DNA of 64,000 bases from Woeseiaceae bacterium (GTDB lineage: Bacteria; Pseudomonadota; Gammaproteobacteria; Steroidobacterales; Woeseiaceae). This document shows positions 50,014-59,300 of the stretch, piece by piece. Location: positions 1 through 64,000 of the forward strand of contig JAJFKU010000038.1 of assembly GCA_021773035.1 (NCBI GenBank), written 5' to 3'. The position numbers and the translations under genes are program-made. How positions within the stretch are numbered: the first letter of the stretch is position 1; the number at the start of each line of letters is the position of its first letter. The notes beneath the pieces are model-generated. The model did no database searches. It worked only from the letters and a program-made list of their open reading frames with translations, and was not told the DNA's origin.

Positions 50014-52591
50014 GGCGCAGCTCCGAATAGCGGGTGAGCAGACTCAGCGACCGCGCATTCTGCGCGCCCTGCTCAATGTTGATGCGCACATCGCCACGAG
50101 CCATATCTTTACATGCGGCATCGACCTGCTGCGTTATTCGCTGTAGCAGGCCGGGCCATTCATCGAGGTCGGTGTAGCCGCGCCCCGCGCCGTCGAAGGA
50201 AATTTCCCGACTGTCGACATTGACCAGTGCCAGCGCGGAAACCGGCGCGTCGGTCGCCGCAGCATAGACGAACAATTGAATTTCCTGGGCGTCATGCTCT
50301 CTGTTGAGCAGACGCTTTCGAGCACCTGTCTTGTAGTCGAGTATCGCTATGCTGTCATCGTCGAAGCTGTCAAGGCGATCAAAGCGCAGCGGCAGACGAA
50401 CATGACCGGCAACGAACTCGAACCTGCCTTCGACGCTCGCAATCTGAAAGTCACCACGACTACTGTCAACGACAACGAACTCCCGCAACAGGCCGGATAT
50501 TCGCTGCCGCTCCAACTGCAACAGCTGCTGCAAAACGGCGTCACTGTTTCTTTCATGCCGAACAAATGCGAAATCAAGCGCCACCGCTATTCGTGCGCCG
50601 ACATCACCATCGCTCCAGCCGCGGATGTCAGAAGACGAGGGCAAGTCAATGTACAGTTTGTAGAGCGCGTCGTGGATAAGATTTCCGCGGAGTAATGCCG
50701 GAATACCGACGGCCTGCGGATAAATGACCTTGCCGTTCAGCCGGCCATGGACAAACGCGCTCACGGGATCTTTGAGTTGACGTTGTAAGGTTGCAGCACC
50801 GCCGGAAATTCGTTCGCCGGCGGTCACCGCCGGTACTTGATCCGCGGCCGGCTTTGTCGTTGCCGCCGCAATCAGCGTCGCTGCATGTAAGCCCGGATCC
50901 GGGTGCGACGACAACTTCGAGGTGACATGCGGCAGCAGCAGATCACTTGGCGTTTGTTCCGCATCGTCTTCGCTCAACGCGTAGCTGCACACCACTTCGT
51001 CCGCAGATTCGACCAGCCGCGTAAGGAGCCCCTCCGCGTATCGCATCGTGTCGTCAGGCGTGCAGTCCGGCATGGCGTATTTTTCCTGCAGCTTACGAGA
51101 AATCAGCGCTGAAGACGTGCCCGGCGGTGGCCAGTGCGCTGTGGACATGCCGCTCAGCCACAAAGCGTCAAACTGCGATCCTGAAGCTTCAAGAGGCCCG
51201 ATCAATTGTACGAGCGCCTGCGCGGATTCCGGCTGGAAGACTGTCTCGCCTGCCAGTAACTCCAGTCTGGCCAGCGCCGTACCGGCGCCCATTTTCGGGC
51301 TTACCAACGCAAGTCGTGCGAATTCGTTAAGCAATTCACGCCAGCGATTTACGAGTTGGAAATCCATACTGCCGAGGGGGCCATCACCCGGCCAGTTAAA
51401 TGCCAGCAAGGTCTCGTCCACGCAGATAGCCCACTCGGCAGGCGATGCGGTTCCGGCTAACTCGCGCCGTCGCTTGCTGAATGCGGCAAGTCTCGTCAGC
51501 CAATCGCCTGCGTCGCGACCATCCTCCCGGGTGCGAAACTCAGCGGTGATCATCGACGGTGACCAGCGACGATCCGGCAGGCGCCGCAGCTTTAATTCAA
51601 GCTGACTGCGTTCCTCCGGACTGCCGGCTGCCAACAGCGGTGACCGAAGTAGCAGGCTGACATCCATAGAAGGGATATCCCTGACGAGCCAGCACAACAA
51701 CGTTAGAGCAACGGCAATCGCCGGGTACTCCGACAGGCGACGGCCATACGATACATTGACGGTATTGAGCAGGTCGTTGCTGCCGTGTTGCCAGCCCGGA
51801 GTAACGCCATCGCGCACCAGCCGCGTAATTCGTTCTGCATCGCTGTCCAGCTGTCCGGCGATTATCGCTACTTTGGCTTCCGGGTTTTTCTCAATACACC
51901 TTCTTGCCCAGGCGCCGGCAGCACGTAGCTCAACCGCGTCGTTTTCGCAGGCCTGTAACGAACATTCATTATTCAGGCTGCGATGTGGTGCAAATTCCGC
52001 GACAACACCGGTCGCTGTCAAAGCCTCCTGTATCGCTATGTTGACCGGGCGCTGGCGATCAAAGCCAGCAAAAGTATGGCGGCCCGATGGCCGCGCCTGG
52101 CCAGTGAGAATCAGCTTGAGAACCAGGTCGCTCAGCCCCGCTCCATCCACCATGTTTTCTCGTTGCAACAGCCCGAGATAGCGACCCGCGGCGGCAGCGA
52201 ACAGCCGCTGGTCGTGATTTTGTACTGAGCGTACAAGTTCTCGAATGGGCACTTGCCAGTCGGCAAGCCGTTGCCAGGCATCGCGAGATTGCCGGACGAG
52301 GTTCGCGATACCGACGTCAGCTTCGCCAAGTTCTTTTCTCAGGCAGCGCTCCCAGAGCCATTGGCTCTGATGGGTATTGATCCTGGTTGGGAGCACATCC
52401 TGCGGCTCTGCGCTGTCGCTGACTGTCACCAGCCAATCCTGCCAGGCCATTATCGCCGGGGTCTGCCAAGCTGTCGCCCCCGCTCTTAGTTGCTGCGCTC
52501 CATACTCGTCGCGCAGCACGCGCGCGAGGCGGCGATTGGCGGTAACGACGGTTCCGGATGTGTGCAGCGATTCGGCGAGCCAGTCATACAT
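50000..52591 (-). CDS. AddB-like nuclease ('probable DNA repair protein' family)
   Basis: 863 residues, overlapping the helicase gene by 14 bp. The N-terminal part has a degenerate helicase fold (VTANRRLARVLRDEYGAQQL). The C-terminal PD-(D/E)XK nuclease is visible as LPLRFDRLDSFDDDSIAILD followed by YKTGARKRL. DALWLSGMSTAHWPPPGTSS and ALISRKLQEKYAMP occur in the TIGR03623-type DNA-repair family that pairs with UvrD-like helicases. No Cys cluster for an Fe-S nuclease domain is evident, unlike classic AddB. Confidence 0.82.
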   Translation of the reverse strand: MYDWLAESLHTSGTVVTANRRLARVLRDEYGAQQLRAGATAWQTPAIMAWQDWLVTVSDSAEPQDVLPTRINTHQSQWLWERCLRKELGEADVGIANLVRQSRDAWQRLADWQVPIRELVRSVQNHDQRLFAAAAGRYLGLLQRENMVDGAGLSDLVLKLILTGQARPSGRHTFAGFDRQRPVNIAIQEALTATGVVAEFAPHRSLNNECSLQACENDAVELRAAGAWARRCIEKNPEAKVAIIAGQLDSDAERITRLVRDGVTPGWQHGSNDLLNTVNVSYGRRLSEYPAIAVALTLLCWLVRDIPSMDVSLLLRSPLLAAGSPEERSQLELKLRRLPDRRWSPSMITAEFRTREDGRDAGDWLTRLAAFSKRRRELAGTASPAEWAICVDETLLAFNWPGDGPLGSMDFQLVNRWRELLNEFARLALVSPKMGAGTALARLELLAGETVFQPESAQALVQLIGPLEASGSQFDALWLSGMSTAHWPPPGTSSALISRKLQEKYAMPDCTPDDTMRYAEGLLTRLVESADEVVCSYALSEDDAEQTPSDLLLPHVTSKLSSHPDPGLHAATLIAAATTKPAADQVPAVTAGERISGGAATLQRQLKDPVSAFVHGRLNGKVIYPQAVGIPALLRGNLIHDALYKLYIDLPSSSDIRGWSDGDVGARIAVALDFAFVRHERNSDAVLQQLLQLERQRISGLLREFVVVDSSRGDFQIASVEGRFEFVAGHVRLPLRFDRLDSFDDDSIAILDYKTGARKRLLNREHDAQEIQLFVYAAATDAPVSALALVNVDSREISFDGAGRGYTDLDEWPGLLQRITQQVDAACKDMARGDVRINIEQGAQNARSLSLLTRYSELRRDQR

Positions 52592-52594
52592 CGC

Positions 52595-53827
52595 TCAGGC
52601 GTGCGGTCCCAGACAGGCTTCTATTCGATCGAATACTGCATTCAGCGTATCGGTATCGGGCAGGGTCGTAATACGAAAGTGATTCGTATATGGGGTATTG
52701 AAACTACTCCCAGGCGCCAGCAGAACGTGGTGGTTCTCCAGCAGTTCCAGAGCAAAGGCCTGGTCGTCGAATTTTCCGTCGAAACGCTCGTCCAGCCGGA
52801 GGAACGCATACATTGCGCCCATGGGCCGCTGCAAATGCAGGTAATCGGAAGCCGTGGCGCGTTCGATCACCACCGCTCGCGACTGGTGCAGCCGCCCGCC
52901 CGGCGTCACGAGCGGTTCGATACTCTGAAAACCGCCCAACGCCGTCTGTACCGCCCACTGGCCCGGAACGTTGCTGCACAAGCGCAGCGCCGAGAGCAGT
53001 TCCATACCGTGGATATAGTCGGCAGCCCTCTCCAGGTCGCCGCTGAATACGCACCAGCCGACACGATAGCCGCAGGCTCTGTAGGTTTTCGAGAGACCGG
53101 AGTAGGACAGGCAAACGGTGTTCCTCACCAGGCTGGCCATTGGGATGAACTCGGCTTCGTCGTACACCATCTGGTCGTAGATTTCGTCCGCCATAACGAC
53201 CAGACCGTGTTTTTCGGCGAGGTCGACTATGTTCTGCAGCGTTCCGCGATCGTAGACTGCGCCGCTCGGGTTATTCGGATTAATGACCACGATCGCTTTA
53301 GTACGCGCGGTGATCAGACTTTCAATGTGCCCGATATCCGGGGCGAAACGGTTCTCCGGATCGCAACGATAGTGCTCTGCCTTGCCACCGTTCAACGCTA
53401 CCGCCGCGCTCCACAGCGGATAGTCCGGACTGGGTATCAGGACCTCATCGCCTGGATTCAGCAGCGCGCGCAACGACAGGTCTATTAGTTCGCTGACACC
53501 GTTGCCGATAAACACTTCTTCAACGGACAGCCCCTGAATACCTCGGTTCTGTTGCTGCATCACGACCGCTTCGCGTGCCGGGAAAATACCTTTCTGGTGG
53601 CAATACGGTTCCGCCTGGCCGAGGTTTTCGATCATCGCCAATCGCATCGTCTCCGGCGTTCGAAAACCGAACAAACCCGGGTTGCCGATGTTTAGCGAAA
53701 TAATTTCGTAGCCGCGTTTCTCCAGATCCAGAGCATGATTTGCCAGCTGCCCGCGAATTTCGTAGCGAACATCCCGCAGTACTTCGCTGCACGGAACCTG
53801 CGAGTCCCTGACGTTAGATGACTTCAT
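52595..53827 (-). CDS. alaA: Alanine aminotransferase AlaA-like
   Basis: 410 residues of class I PLP aminotransferase. EIISLNIGNPGLFGFRTPE and FIGNGVSELIDLSLRALLNP match AlaA/YfbQ; VINPNNPSGAVYDRGTLQNI, the Asp in ADEIYDQMVYD, and the PLP Lys in YSGLSKTYRACGYRVGWC follow. It probably interconverts alanine and glutamate using pyruvate and 2-oxoglutarate. It lies 3 bp from the AddB-like start and overlaps the CoA-transferase gene by 14 bp. Confidence 0.9.
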   Translation of the reverse strand: MKSSNVRDSQVPCSEVLRDVRYEIRGQLANHALDLEKRGYEIISLNIGNPGLFGFRTPETMRLAMIENLGQAEPYCHQKGIFPAREAVVMQQQNRGIQGLSVEEVFIGNGVSELIDLSLRALLNPGDEVLIPSPDYPLWSAAVALNGGKAEHYRCDPENRFAPDIGHIESLITARTKAIVVINPNNPSGAVYDRGTLQNIVDLAEKHGLVVMADEIYDQMVYDEAEFIPMASLVRNTVCLSYSGLSKTYRACGYRVGWCVFSGDLERAADYIHGMELLSALRLCSNVPGQWAVQTALGGFQSIEPLVTPGGRLHQSRAVVIERATASDYLHLQRPMGAMYAFLRLDERFDGKFDDQAFALELLENHHVLLAPGSSFNTPYTNHFRITTLPDTDTLNAVFDRIEACLGPHA

Positions 53828-55013
53828 TCTCTCTCAACGTATCGATATCCGCGGCAGAATAACCCAGCTGTTCGCAGAGCACCTCATTTGTATGCTCCCC
53901 CAACAAGGGAGGTGCAGTTTTGTAGCGCACCGGCGTTCGCTGAAAATCAACCGGATTGACCACGAACGGCACTGCGTCGCCGTTGGCGTTATCGATGTGG
54001 CCGACCAGTTCGCGTTCAACGGCGTAGTCATCGCTCAAGACCTCCGCAACCGAGTTCACCGGTCCGGCCGGTACCTTGGCTTCTCTCAGCAAGTGCAGCC
54101 ATTCTGCGCTTTCGCGCTCCAGGAATTTTTGCTGCAGCAACGGAATCAGTACTTCGCGGTTCGCGATACGCTCGCTCATGGTCCTGAATCGAGGATCCGT
54201 CGCCGCAGCCTCGAGCTCCAACACAGCGCAGCAGCTCGCAAATTGCCGGTCGTTCCCGACGGCTAGCGTCAGTTCGTTGTCCGCCGTACGAAATACCTGG
54301 TAGGGGACGAGATTCGGGTGCGCTGTGCCCATACGTCCGGGCGTTTCCCCGCCAATCAGGAAATTCATGCTCTGATTGGCGAGCCAGGCAACCTGGCTGT
54401 CATACAGCGGTACGTCGATGTGCTGCCCCTCGCCGCTTTCTGATCTCGCGTTCAGGGCGGCAAGAATAGCCGTTGTCGCGTACATGCCGGCCATGATATC
54501 GCTGATGGCAACACCGACCTTCTGGGGGCCACCGGCGGCCTCCTCTGCCGGGCCGGTAATACTCATCAGTCCCCCGGCCGCCTGCATCATCGCATCGTAG
54601 CCGAGTTCCCGGGCCCGCGATCCGGATTGCCCGAAGGCCGATATCGAGCAATAAATCAGTCGCGGATTCAGCGCCAGCAGGTCATCCGGCCCGAGGCCAA
54701 ACCCTGCCAGCGTTCCCACTTTGTAATTTTCGAGGAGGACATCCGACTGCAGCACCAGTTCACGAATGATCTTCTGCCCGGCTGTCTTTGACAAGTTAAC
54801 GGTCACCGAGCGCTTGTTGCGGTTTGCGGACAGGAAGTAAGCAGATTCCCCTTGCAGCCACGGCGGTCCCCACTGACGCGTATCGTCACCGCTACCGGGT
54901 CGTTCGATCTTGATGACATCGGCGCCATAGTCGCCGAGCAGCTGCCCGGCCCACGGGCCGGCCATGACACGGCTCATATCCAGTACGCGAATACTCTCGA
55001 GGGGCGCCGGCAT
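53814..55013 (-). CDS. CaiB/BaiF family (class III) CoA-transferase
   Basis: 399 residues. VLDMSRVMAGPWAGQLLGDY, DVIKIERPGSGDDTRQWGPP, LLENYKVGTLAGFGLG, and ELGYDAMMQAAGGLMSITGP (catalytic Asp) are family blocks. These enzymes move CoA between carboxylic acids. The residues do not fix the substrate; succinyl-CoA:glutarate-type and formyl-CoA-type are both possible. It precedes alaA in a probable operon. Confidence 0.9.
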   Translation of the reverse strand: MPAPLESIRVLDMSRVMAGPWAGQLLGDYGADVIKIERPGSGDDTRQWGPPWLQGESAYFLSANRNKRSVTVNLSKTAGQKIIRELVLQSDVLLENYKVGTLAGFGLGPDDLLALNPRLIYCSISAFGQSGSRARELGYDAMMQAAGGLMSITGPAEEAAGGPQKVGVAISDIMAGMYATTAILAALNARSESGEGQHIDVPLYDSQVAWLANQSMNFLIGGETPGRMGTAHPNLVPYQVFRTADNELTLAVGNDRQFASCCAVLELEAAATDPRFRTMSERIANREVLIPLLQQKFLERESAEWLHLLREAKVPAGPVNSVAEVLSDDYAVERELVGHIDNANGDAVPFVVNPVDFQRTPVRYKTAPPLLGEHTNEVLCEQLGYSAADIDTLRENEVI

Positions 55014-55026
55014 TTCCTAAACCTTC

Positions 55027-55059
55027 AAAAAACCCGGCCAACCTTGCGGTTGGCCGGGT
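55027..55059 (-). terminator. Rho-independent terminator of the DUF6491 gene
   Basis: ACCCGGCCAACC (55032-55043) and GGTTGGCCGGGT (55048-55059) form a 12-bp stem with a 4-base loop. On the minus strand it is followed by six T (A tract at 55027-55032). It sits between the DUF6491 gene and the CoA-transferase and separates the two units. Confidence 0.92.
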
Positions 55060-55090
55060 GGGTCCGCACGGAGATTGCGGATTGCGTGAC

Positions 55091-55582
55091 TCAGTTGCCC
55101 GACGACTCGTCTTTGGCAGCTGGGTCCAGCTCTTCTATCTCTGCGCCTTTAACTTCCTGCGGCGCAGGCAATTGTTCGATTTCCGGGTCCTTCTTGCCGA
55201 ACCTGATCAGTAAATCCTCGTAGTCTTCAGGACTCAGCTCTACGATTGTTGCGATACGGACGACGTCATTGCGATCTCCGTACCTTAACGCATCAAACCC
55301 GGCGCATACCCGCATGCCGGATGTGTCGAAGTCGATGCCCAGCGCTGTTCTCAGGCCATAGGCGCGGCGGCGAAGACTCATATGGTACTTTCGGCGCCCG
55401 TTTCCGGTCACGATGAGATTCTGCTCATCGAGAACCTCATATCCTCGGATACTTGATCTTGATATGCAATCCGTACGGCGATTCGAAACCTCCTCATCGT
55501 CCGTATCAGGGCGGCTGTCAGCACCCGCACAAGCGATTAAAACACTTGAGAAAACAACCACAATTATCTGTTTTATAAGCAT
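55091..55582 (-). CDS. DUF6491-like lipoprotein
   Basis: 163 residues. The lipobox is LIACAG near residue 18, so the mature protein is lipid-anchored. CISRSSIRGYEVLDEQNLIV, and later LGIDFDTSGMRVCAGFDALR with two Cys, resemble the DUF6491 pattern (CIS...I..Y.VLD...). The tail is acidic (EELDPAAKDE). Function unknown. It is transcribed alone and ends at a strong terminator. Confidence 0.7.
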   Translation of the reverse strand: MLIKQIIVVVFSSVLIACAGADSRPDTDDEEVSNRRTDCISRSSIRGYEVLDEQNLIVTGNGRRKYHMSLRRRAYGLRTALGIDFDTSGMRVCAGFDALRYGDRNDVVRIATIVELSPEDYEDLLIRFGKKDPEIEQLPAPQEVKGAEIEELDPAAKDESSGN

Positions 55583-55692
55583 TTAGTTGCCAAAAAAAAG
55601 AACCGAGTCAACGAGCTTCCAAGCTTCCTGAATTATGCCGCCAACGTGCTCACGGGTCCATCCCACAGATTAAGTTTACGACAAATCCGCAA

Positions 55693-56577
55693 TCATTTTG
55701 TGATCAATCCATCCTCAGAGCGGGCAACAGGTCGTCGTGAATCCGCAATCCACTCGCTCCAGGAGCCCACATATAGCCGCGGCTCACGATAGCCGGCCTG
55801 GAGCGCGGAAAGGATCAAATGACAAGCCGTGACGCCCGAACCACACATGGCGACCGATTCGACCGCCTTATCGTCGCCGAGATGCTCACGCCACAGGGCG
55901 TCAAGTTCCCGCTCATCCCGCCAGCGACCGTCATGATCGATGCTTCGGGTGAATGGCATATTCAGCGCACCCGGAACGTGGCCCGCAACCGGATCTATGG
56001 GTTCGTGTTCGCCGTCAAAACGTCCCTTGTCCCGGGCATCCAGCAGATTCAGGGCTGCAATACTCACCGATTCATCCTGGAGTTCTGCTGTCGTAACGAC
56101 GCGCTCATCCCTGATCATCGCCTGAAAATTCCTGGCCACGATCTCGACCGTTGCCGAGGACACCGGATAGCCCGCCTCCGCCCATGCCGCGATCCCCCCG
56201 TTCAGCAAGCGCACCTGTTCGAGGCCGAGCCAACGCAGTACCCACCAGGCCCTGGCCGCCATGGCGCCGTTTCCGCCGTCATAGACCACTACCTTCGTAT
56301 TCACATCGATACCCATGTTCCCGAATGATGCGGCGGCGACAGCCGGGTCCGGAAGCGGGTGCCGGCCGGAACTGGCTGTCGGTGGCGACGCCAGATCTGC
56401 GTTCAGATCGGCGAACACCGCGCCCGGGATGTGCCCCTGCTGGTAGGCGTTGCGGCCAGCCCCGACATCGCCCAAATCGAAGCGACAATCGACAACGCGC
56501 CAGTCGTCGTCATTGAGACGAGCATGCAGTTCGCCGGCCGTGATCAACTGACCGGTATTCTTGGACTTGTGTTCCAT
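55693..56577 (-). CDS. sseA: 3-mercaptopyruvate/thiosulfate sulfurtransferase
   Basis: I start at ATG 56577 (MEHKSKNTGQLITAGELHAR), 294 residues; a longer frame would reach to within 6 bp of the divergent etfB gene. Two rhodanese domains: inactive N-terminal (VVDCRFDLGDV, GHIPGAVFADLN) and active C-terminal with AMCGSGVTACHLILSA. The CGSGVT loop is that of mercaptopyruvate sulfurtransferases rather than classic rhodanese (CRKGVT). Cytoplasmic. Confidence 0.88.
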   Translation of the reverse strand: MEHKSKNTGQLITAGELHARLNDDDWRVVDCRFDLGDVGAGRNAYQQGHIPGAVFADLNADLASPPTASSGRHPLPDPAVAAASFGNMGIDVNTKVVVYDGGNGAMAARAWWVLRWLGLEQVRLLNGGIAAWAEAGYPVSSATVEIVARNFQAMIRDERVVTTAELQDESVSIAALNLLDARDKGRFDGEHEPIDPVAGHVPGALNMPFTRSIDHDGRWRDERELDALWREHLGDDKAVESVAMCGSGVTACHLILSALQAGYREPRLYVGSWSEWIADSRRPVARSEDGLITK

Positions 56578-56678
56578 AGATTCGATTTCGCTCTTGTGCG
56601 TGTTAACGGCGTATTGGACAATACCGGGCCGCGAACACCGTTCGCAATAGCTGTCGCCCAAGAGCAGGAGCAATTCAA

Positions 56679-57428
56679 GTGAAAAAAATCCTTGTCGGCC
56701 TGAAACGAGTCGTCGACTATAACGTCCGCGTTCGCGTGAAAAGCGACGGCAGCGGCGTCGATACCGACGGCGTCAAGATGAGCATAAACCCGTTCGATGA
56801 AATCGCGCTGGAAGAAGCTTTGCGAATCAGGGAGCGCGGTGAAGCATCCGAGGTCATTGTCGTATCGATAGGGTCAACTGATGCGCAACAGCAGTTACGC
56901 ACAGGGCTCGCCATGGGCGCCGACCGCGCGATCCTGGTCGAATCGGCGGACCCCCTCGACCCGCTTCGCGTCGCCCGGATATTCAAATCGCTCGTCGACC
57001 GCGAAAGCATCGATCTGGTGATACTGGGCAAGCAGGCCATCGATGGTGACAACAATCAAATAGGTCAAATGCTGGCGGCGATCTGGGGACGCCCGCAGGC
57101 GACTTTCGCTTCGAATATCGAGTTTAGCGGCGACAGTGCCAAAGTGACCCGGGAAGTCGATGCGGGGCTTGAAACCATCGAAGTGGACCTGCCTGCGGTG
57201 ATCACCGTCGATTTACGTCTCAATGAGCCCAGGTACGTAAAACTGCCGGATATCATGAAGGCCAAAAAGAAACCCCTGGATCAGCTTGCCGCGGCCGACC
57301 TCGATGCCGAACCCGGGCCGCAGATTCGCGAAGTCTCATTTCAGCCGCCTGCCGAACGGCAGCGAGGCATCATGGTGGATGACGTTGCCGGCCTGGTAGC
57401 TGCGTTAAAGGATAAAGGACTGGCATAA
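56679..57428 (+). CDS. etfB: Electron transfer flavoprotein beta subunit
   Basis: 249 residues. [48 protein letters not shown] and [20 protein letters not shown] are EtfB blocks, with the AMP-binding region. It forms a heterodimer with EtfA and receives electrons from acyl-CoA dehydrogenases. The stop overlaps the etfA ATG (TAATG). Confidence 0.95.
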   Translation: MKKILVGLKRVVDYNVRVRVKSDGSGVDTDGVKMSINPFDEIALEEALRIRERGEASEVIVVSIGSTDAQQQLRTGLAMGADRAILVESADPLDPLRVARIFKSLVDRESIDLVILGKQAIDGDNNQIGQMLAAIWGRPQATFASNIEFSGDSAKVTREVDAGLETIEVDLPAVITVDLRLNEPRYVKLPDIMKAKKKPLDQLAAADLDAEPGPQIREVSFQPPAERQRGIMVDDVAGLVAALKDKGLA

Positions 57429-58369
57429 TGTCGAAAATTCTAGTGATCGCAGAGCATGACAGTTCCACGCTAAACCCCAGTACCGCTAAAACGGTTTCTT
57501 GCGCGGCGACTGTTGACGGCGCGGATATCGATGTTTTGGTAATGGCTGCTTCGGTCGGAGCAATTGCCGCGGAGGCTGCACAGATCGAGTCTGTTGCCAG
57601 AGTCCTGACGATTGAGCGCAAAGAGAACGAACACGCCGTGGCCGCGATCCTCGCGCCACAAATCGTCGCGCTGAGCGGTGACTACAGCCATGTTTTTGCA
57701 CCGTCCACGACGTTTGGAAAAGACCTGATGCCGCAGGTTGCCGCGTTGCTGGGCGTCAACCAGATCAGCGATATCATGCTGGTGACAGGCAGCCATGCGT
57801 TTCAGCGGCCCGTCTATGCCGGCAACGCCATCGTTAATGTTGAGGCTCCGCCGGATCACATTGTAGTCGCCACGGTGCGCACAGCGTCCTACCCGGCGGC
57901 GGCGGCGAATAACTCAGCCAGCATCGTGAGTATCGATGCAGGGGTCGATGTGCCCGGTCATACACGTTTCGTCGAACTGCAGTCTGGCGCTTCGGACCGA
58001 CCCGACCTGCAAACCGCCACCAAAGTTGTCTCCGGCGGTCGTGCTTTAGCCAGTGCAGAAAATTTCGACATCATCTACAAACTTGCAGATGCACTCGGCG
58101 CCGCTGTCGGCGCCTCAAGGGCAGCGGTCGATGCAGGTTACGTTCCCAATGAAATGCAGGTCGGGCAAACCGGCAAGATTATTGCGCCGGATCTGTATAT
58201 CGCGATCGGAATTTCAGGTGCGATTCAGCACCTGACCGGGATTAAGGATGCGGGGACTATCGTCGCCATTAACAAAGACGAAGAAGCCCCGATCTTCGAG
58301 GTTGCCGATATCGGTCTGGTGACGGACCTGTTTGCTGCGGTACCGGAGTTGACCAAAGCCCTCGCTTAG
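57428..58369 (+). CDS. etfA: Electron transfer flavoprotein alpha subunit
   Basis: 313 residues. VVSGGRALASAENFDIIYKL, GASRAAVDAGYVPNEMQVGQ, APDLYIAIGISGAIQHLTGI and VAINKDEEAPIFEVADIGLV form the FAD-binding domain. With EtfB it passes electrons to ETF dehydrogenase. The 3' end overlaps the convergent peroxiredoxin gene by 4 bp. Confidence 0.95.
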   Translation: MSKILVIAEHDSSTLNPSTAKTVSCAATVDGADIDVLVMAASVGAIAAEAAQIESVARVLTIERKENEHAVAAILAPQIVALSGDYSHVFAPSTTFGKDLMPQVAALLGVNQISDIMLVTGSHAFQRPVYAGNAIVNVEAPPDHIVVATVRTASYPAAAANNSASIVSIDAGVDVPGHTRFVELQSGASDRPDLQTATKVVSGGRALASAENFDIIYKLADALGAAVGASRAAVDAGYVPNEMQVGQTGKIIAPDLYIAIGISGAIQHLTGIKDAGTIVAINKDEEAPIFEVADIGLVTDLFAAVPELTKALA

Positions 58370-58848
58370 AGGGCTTCAAGTACGGCTTCTGCCTTACTGA
58401 CCTCAAACTGCCCCGGCGCCTCGACGGCGACGTGTGTAGCAACACCGTCATCAACAACGATGGCAAAACGCTGGCCGCGCATTCCCATGCCGAATCCAGT
58501 GGCGTCGAGTTCGAGGCCCAGCGCCTGCGAGTATTCACCGTTGCCGTCAGCCAACATCATCACGTTGTCGCCAACGGCGCGGTCCTTACCCCAGGCATCC
58601 ATCACAAACACGTCGTTTACGGCCATACAGGCGATCGTATCGACATTTTTGGCCTTAAGCGCTGCCGCCTGGTCCACAAAACCGGGGAGATGGTTCATCG
58701 AGCATGTGGGCGTAAAGGCGCCCGGGACCGAGACCAACACAACCTTCTTACCGTCGAATAGATCATCGGTTGATATGGCACCGGGTCCGGCGTCGGTCAT
58801 GATGCTGAACGTGCCGGACGGCATTTTCTCACCTGCTGATATTGTCAT
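58366..58848 (-). CDS. Peroxiredoxin, Prx5-type
   Basis: 160 residues. SVPGAFTPTCSMNHLPGFVD contains the peroxidatic Cys (~residue 49), and NDVFVMDAWGKDRAVGDNVM and GMRGQRFAIVVDDGVATHVA are Prx5 blocks. It reduces peroxides with glutathione/glutaredoxin or thioredoxin. No fused glutaredoxin domain is present. It is followed by a ferredoxin gene on the other side, 22 bp upstream. Confidence 0.93.
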   Translation of the reverse strand: MTISAGEKMPSGTFSIMTDAGPGAISTDDLFDGKKVVLVSVPGAFTPTCSMNHLPGFVDQAAALKAKNVDTIACMAVNDVFVMDAWGKDRAVGDNVMMLADGNGEYSQALGLELDATGFGMGMRGQRFAIVVDDGVATHVAVEAPGQFEVSKAEAVLEAL

Positions 58849-58870
58849 CTGGTGTGCTCCTGTAAAAGCG

Positions 58871-59191
58871 TTAGTAGTCGTTCTCAGCGACGTGCACGAT
58901 CAAGCCGTCGAGCGCGTCGGAAACTTCGATCTGACACGTAAGGCGGCTGTTGGCTTTGCGCTCGAATGCAGCGTCAAGCATACTATCTTCCATGTCATCC
59001 ATCGCGGCGAGCTTGTCTTTCCAGCTATCGTCGATGTAGCTATGGCAGGTAGCGCAGGCGCAGGCGCCGCCACACTCTGCAACGATACCATCGATATTAT
59101 TGTTGATCGCTCCCTCCATAACGGAGTAGCCGTTTTCGACCTCCACTTCGTGTCGTGTTCCATCGGGGGTCAGGTAGATGATTTTCGGCAT
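58871..59191 (-). CDS. 2Fe-2S ferredoxin
   Basis: 106 residues. CGGACACATCHSYID gives three Cys (C-x5-C-x2-C) and the fourth is in RLTCQIEVSDALDGL. The start PKIIYLTPDGTRHEVEVENG and the end VHVAENDY fit the adrenodoxin/Isc-type (or P450 redox-partner) ferredoxins. It is not in an isc operon here, so an alternative partner, such as an oxygenase, is likely. Upstream of the peroxiredoxin. Confidence 0.92.
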   Translation of the reverse strand: MPKIIYLTPDGTRHEVEVENGYSVMEGAINNNIDGIVAECGGACACATCHSYIDDSWKDKLAAMDDMEDSMLDAAFERKANSRLTCQIEVSDALDGLIVHVAENDY

Positions 59192-59239
59192 TTCTGGTCT
59201 TCCGTTCTAGTCTTCCGTCATATGAGCGCGCAATAGTAA

Positions 59240-59267
59240 GGGCGTTGACCGGAAGCGGTCAACGCCC
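59240..59267 (-). terminator. Hairpin ending the TonB operon
   Basis: GGGCGTTGACC (59240-59250) pairs with GGTCAACGCCC (59257-59267) with a 6-base loop. It lies about 34 bp after the TPR gene stop on the minus strand and is followed there by TTACTATTG, a weak T tract. It also lies upstream of the ferredoxin start. Confidence 0.7.
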
Positions 59268-59300
59268 AACAGGATTTGCAACGAATGACGCGGGGTTGGT

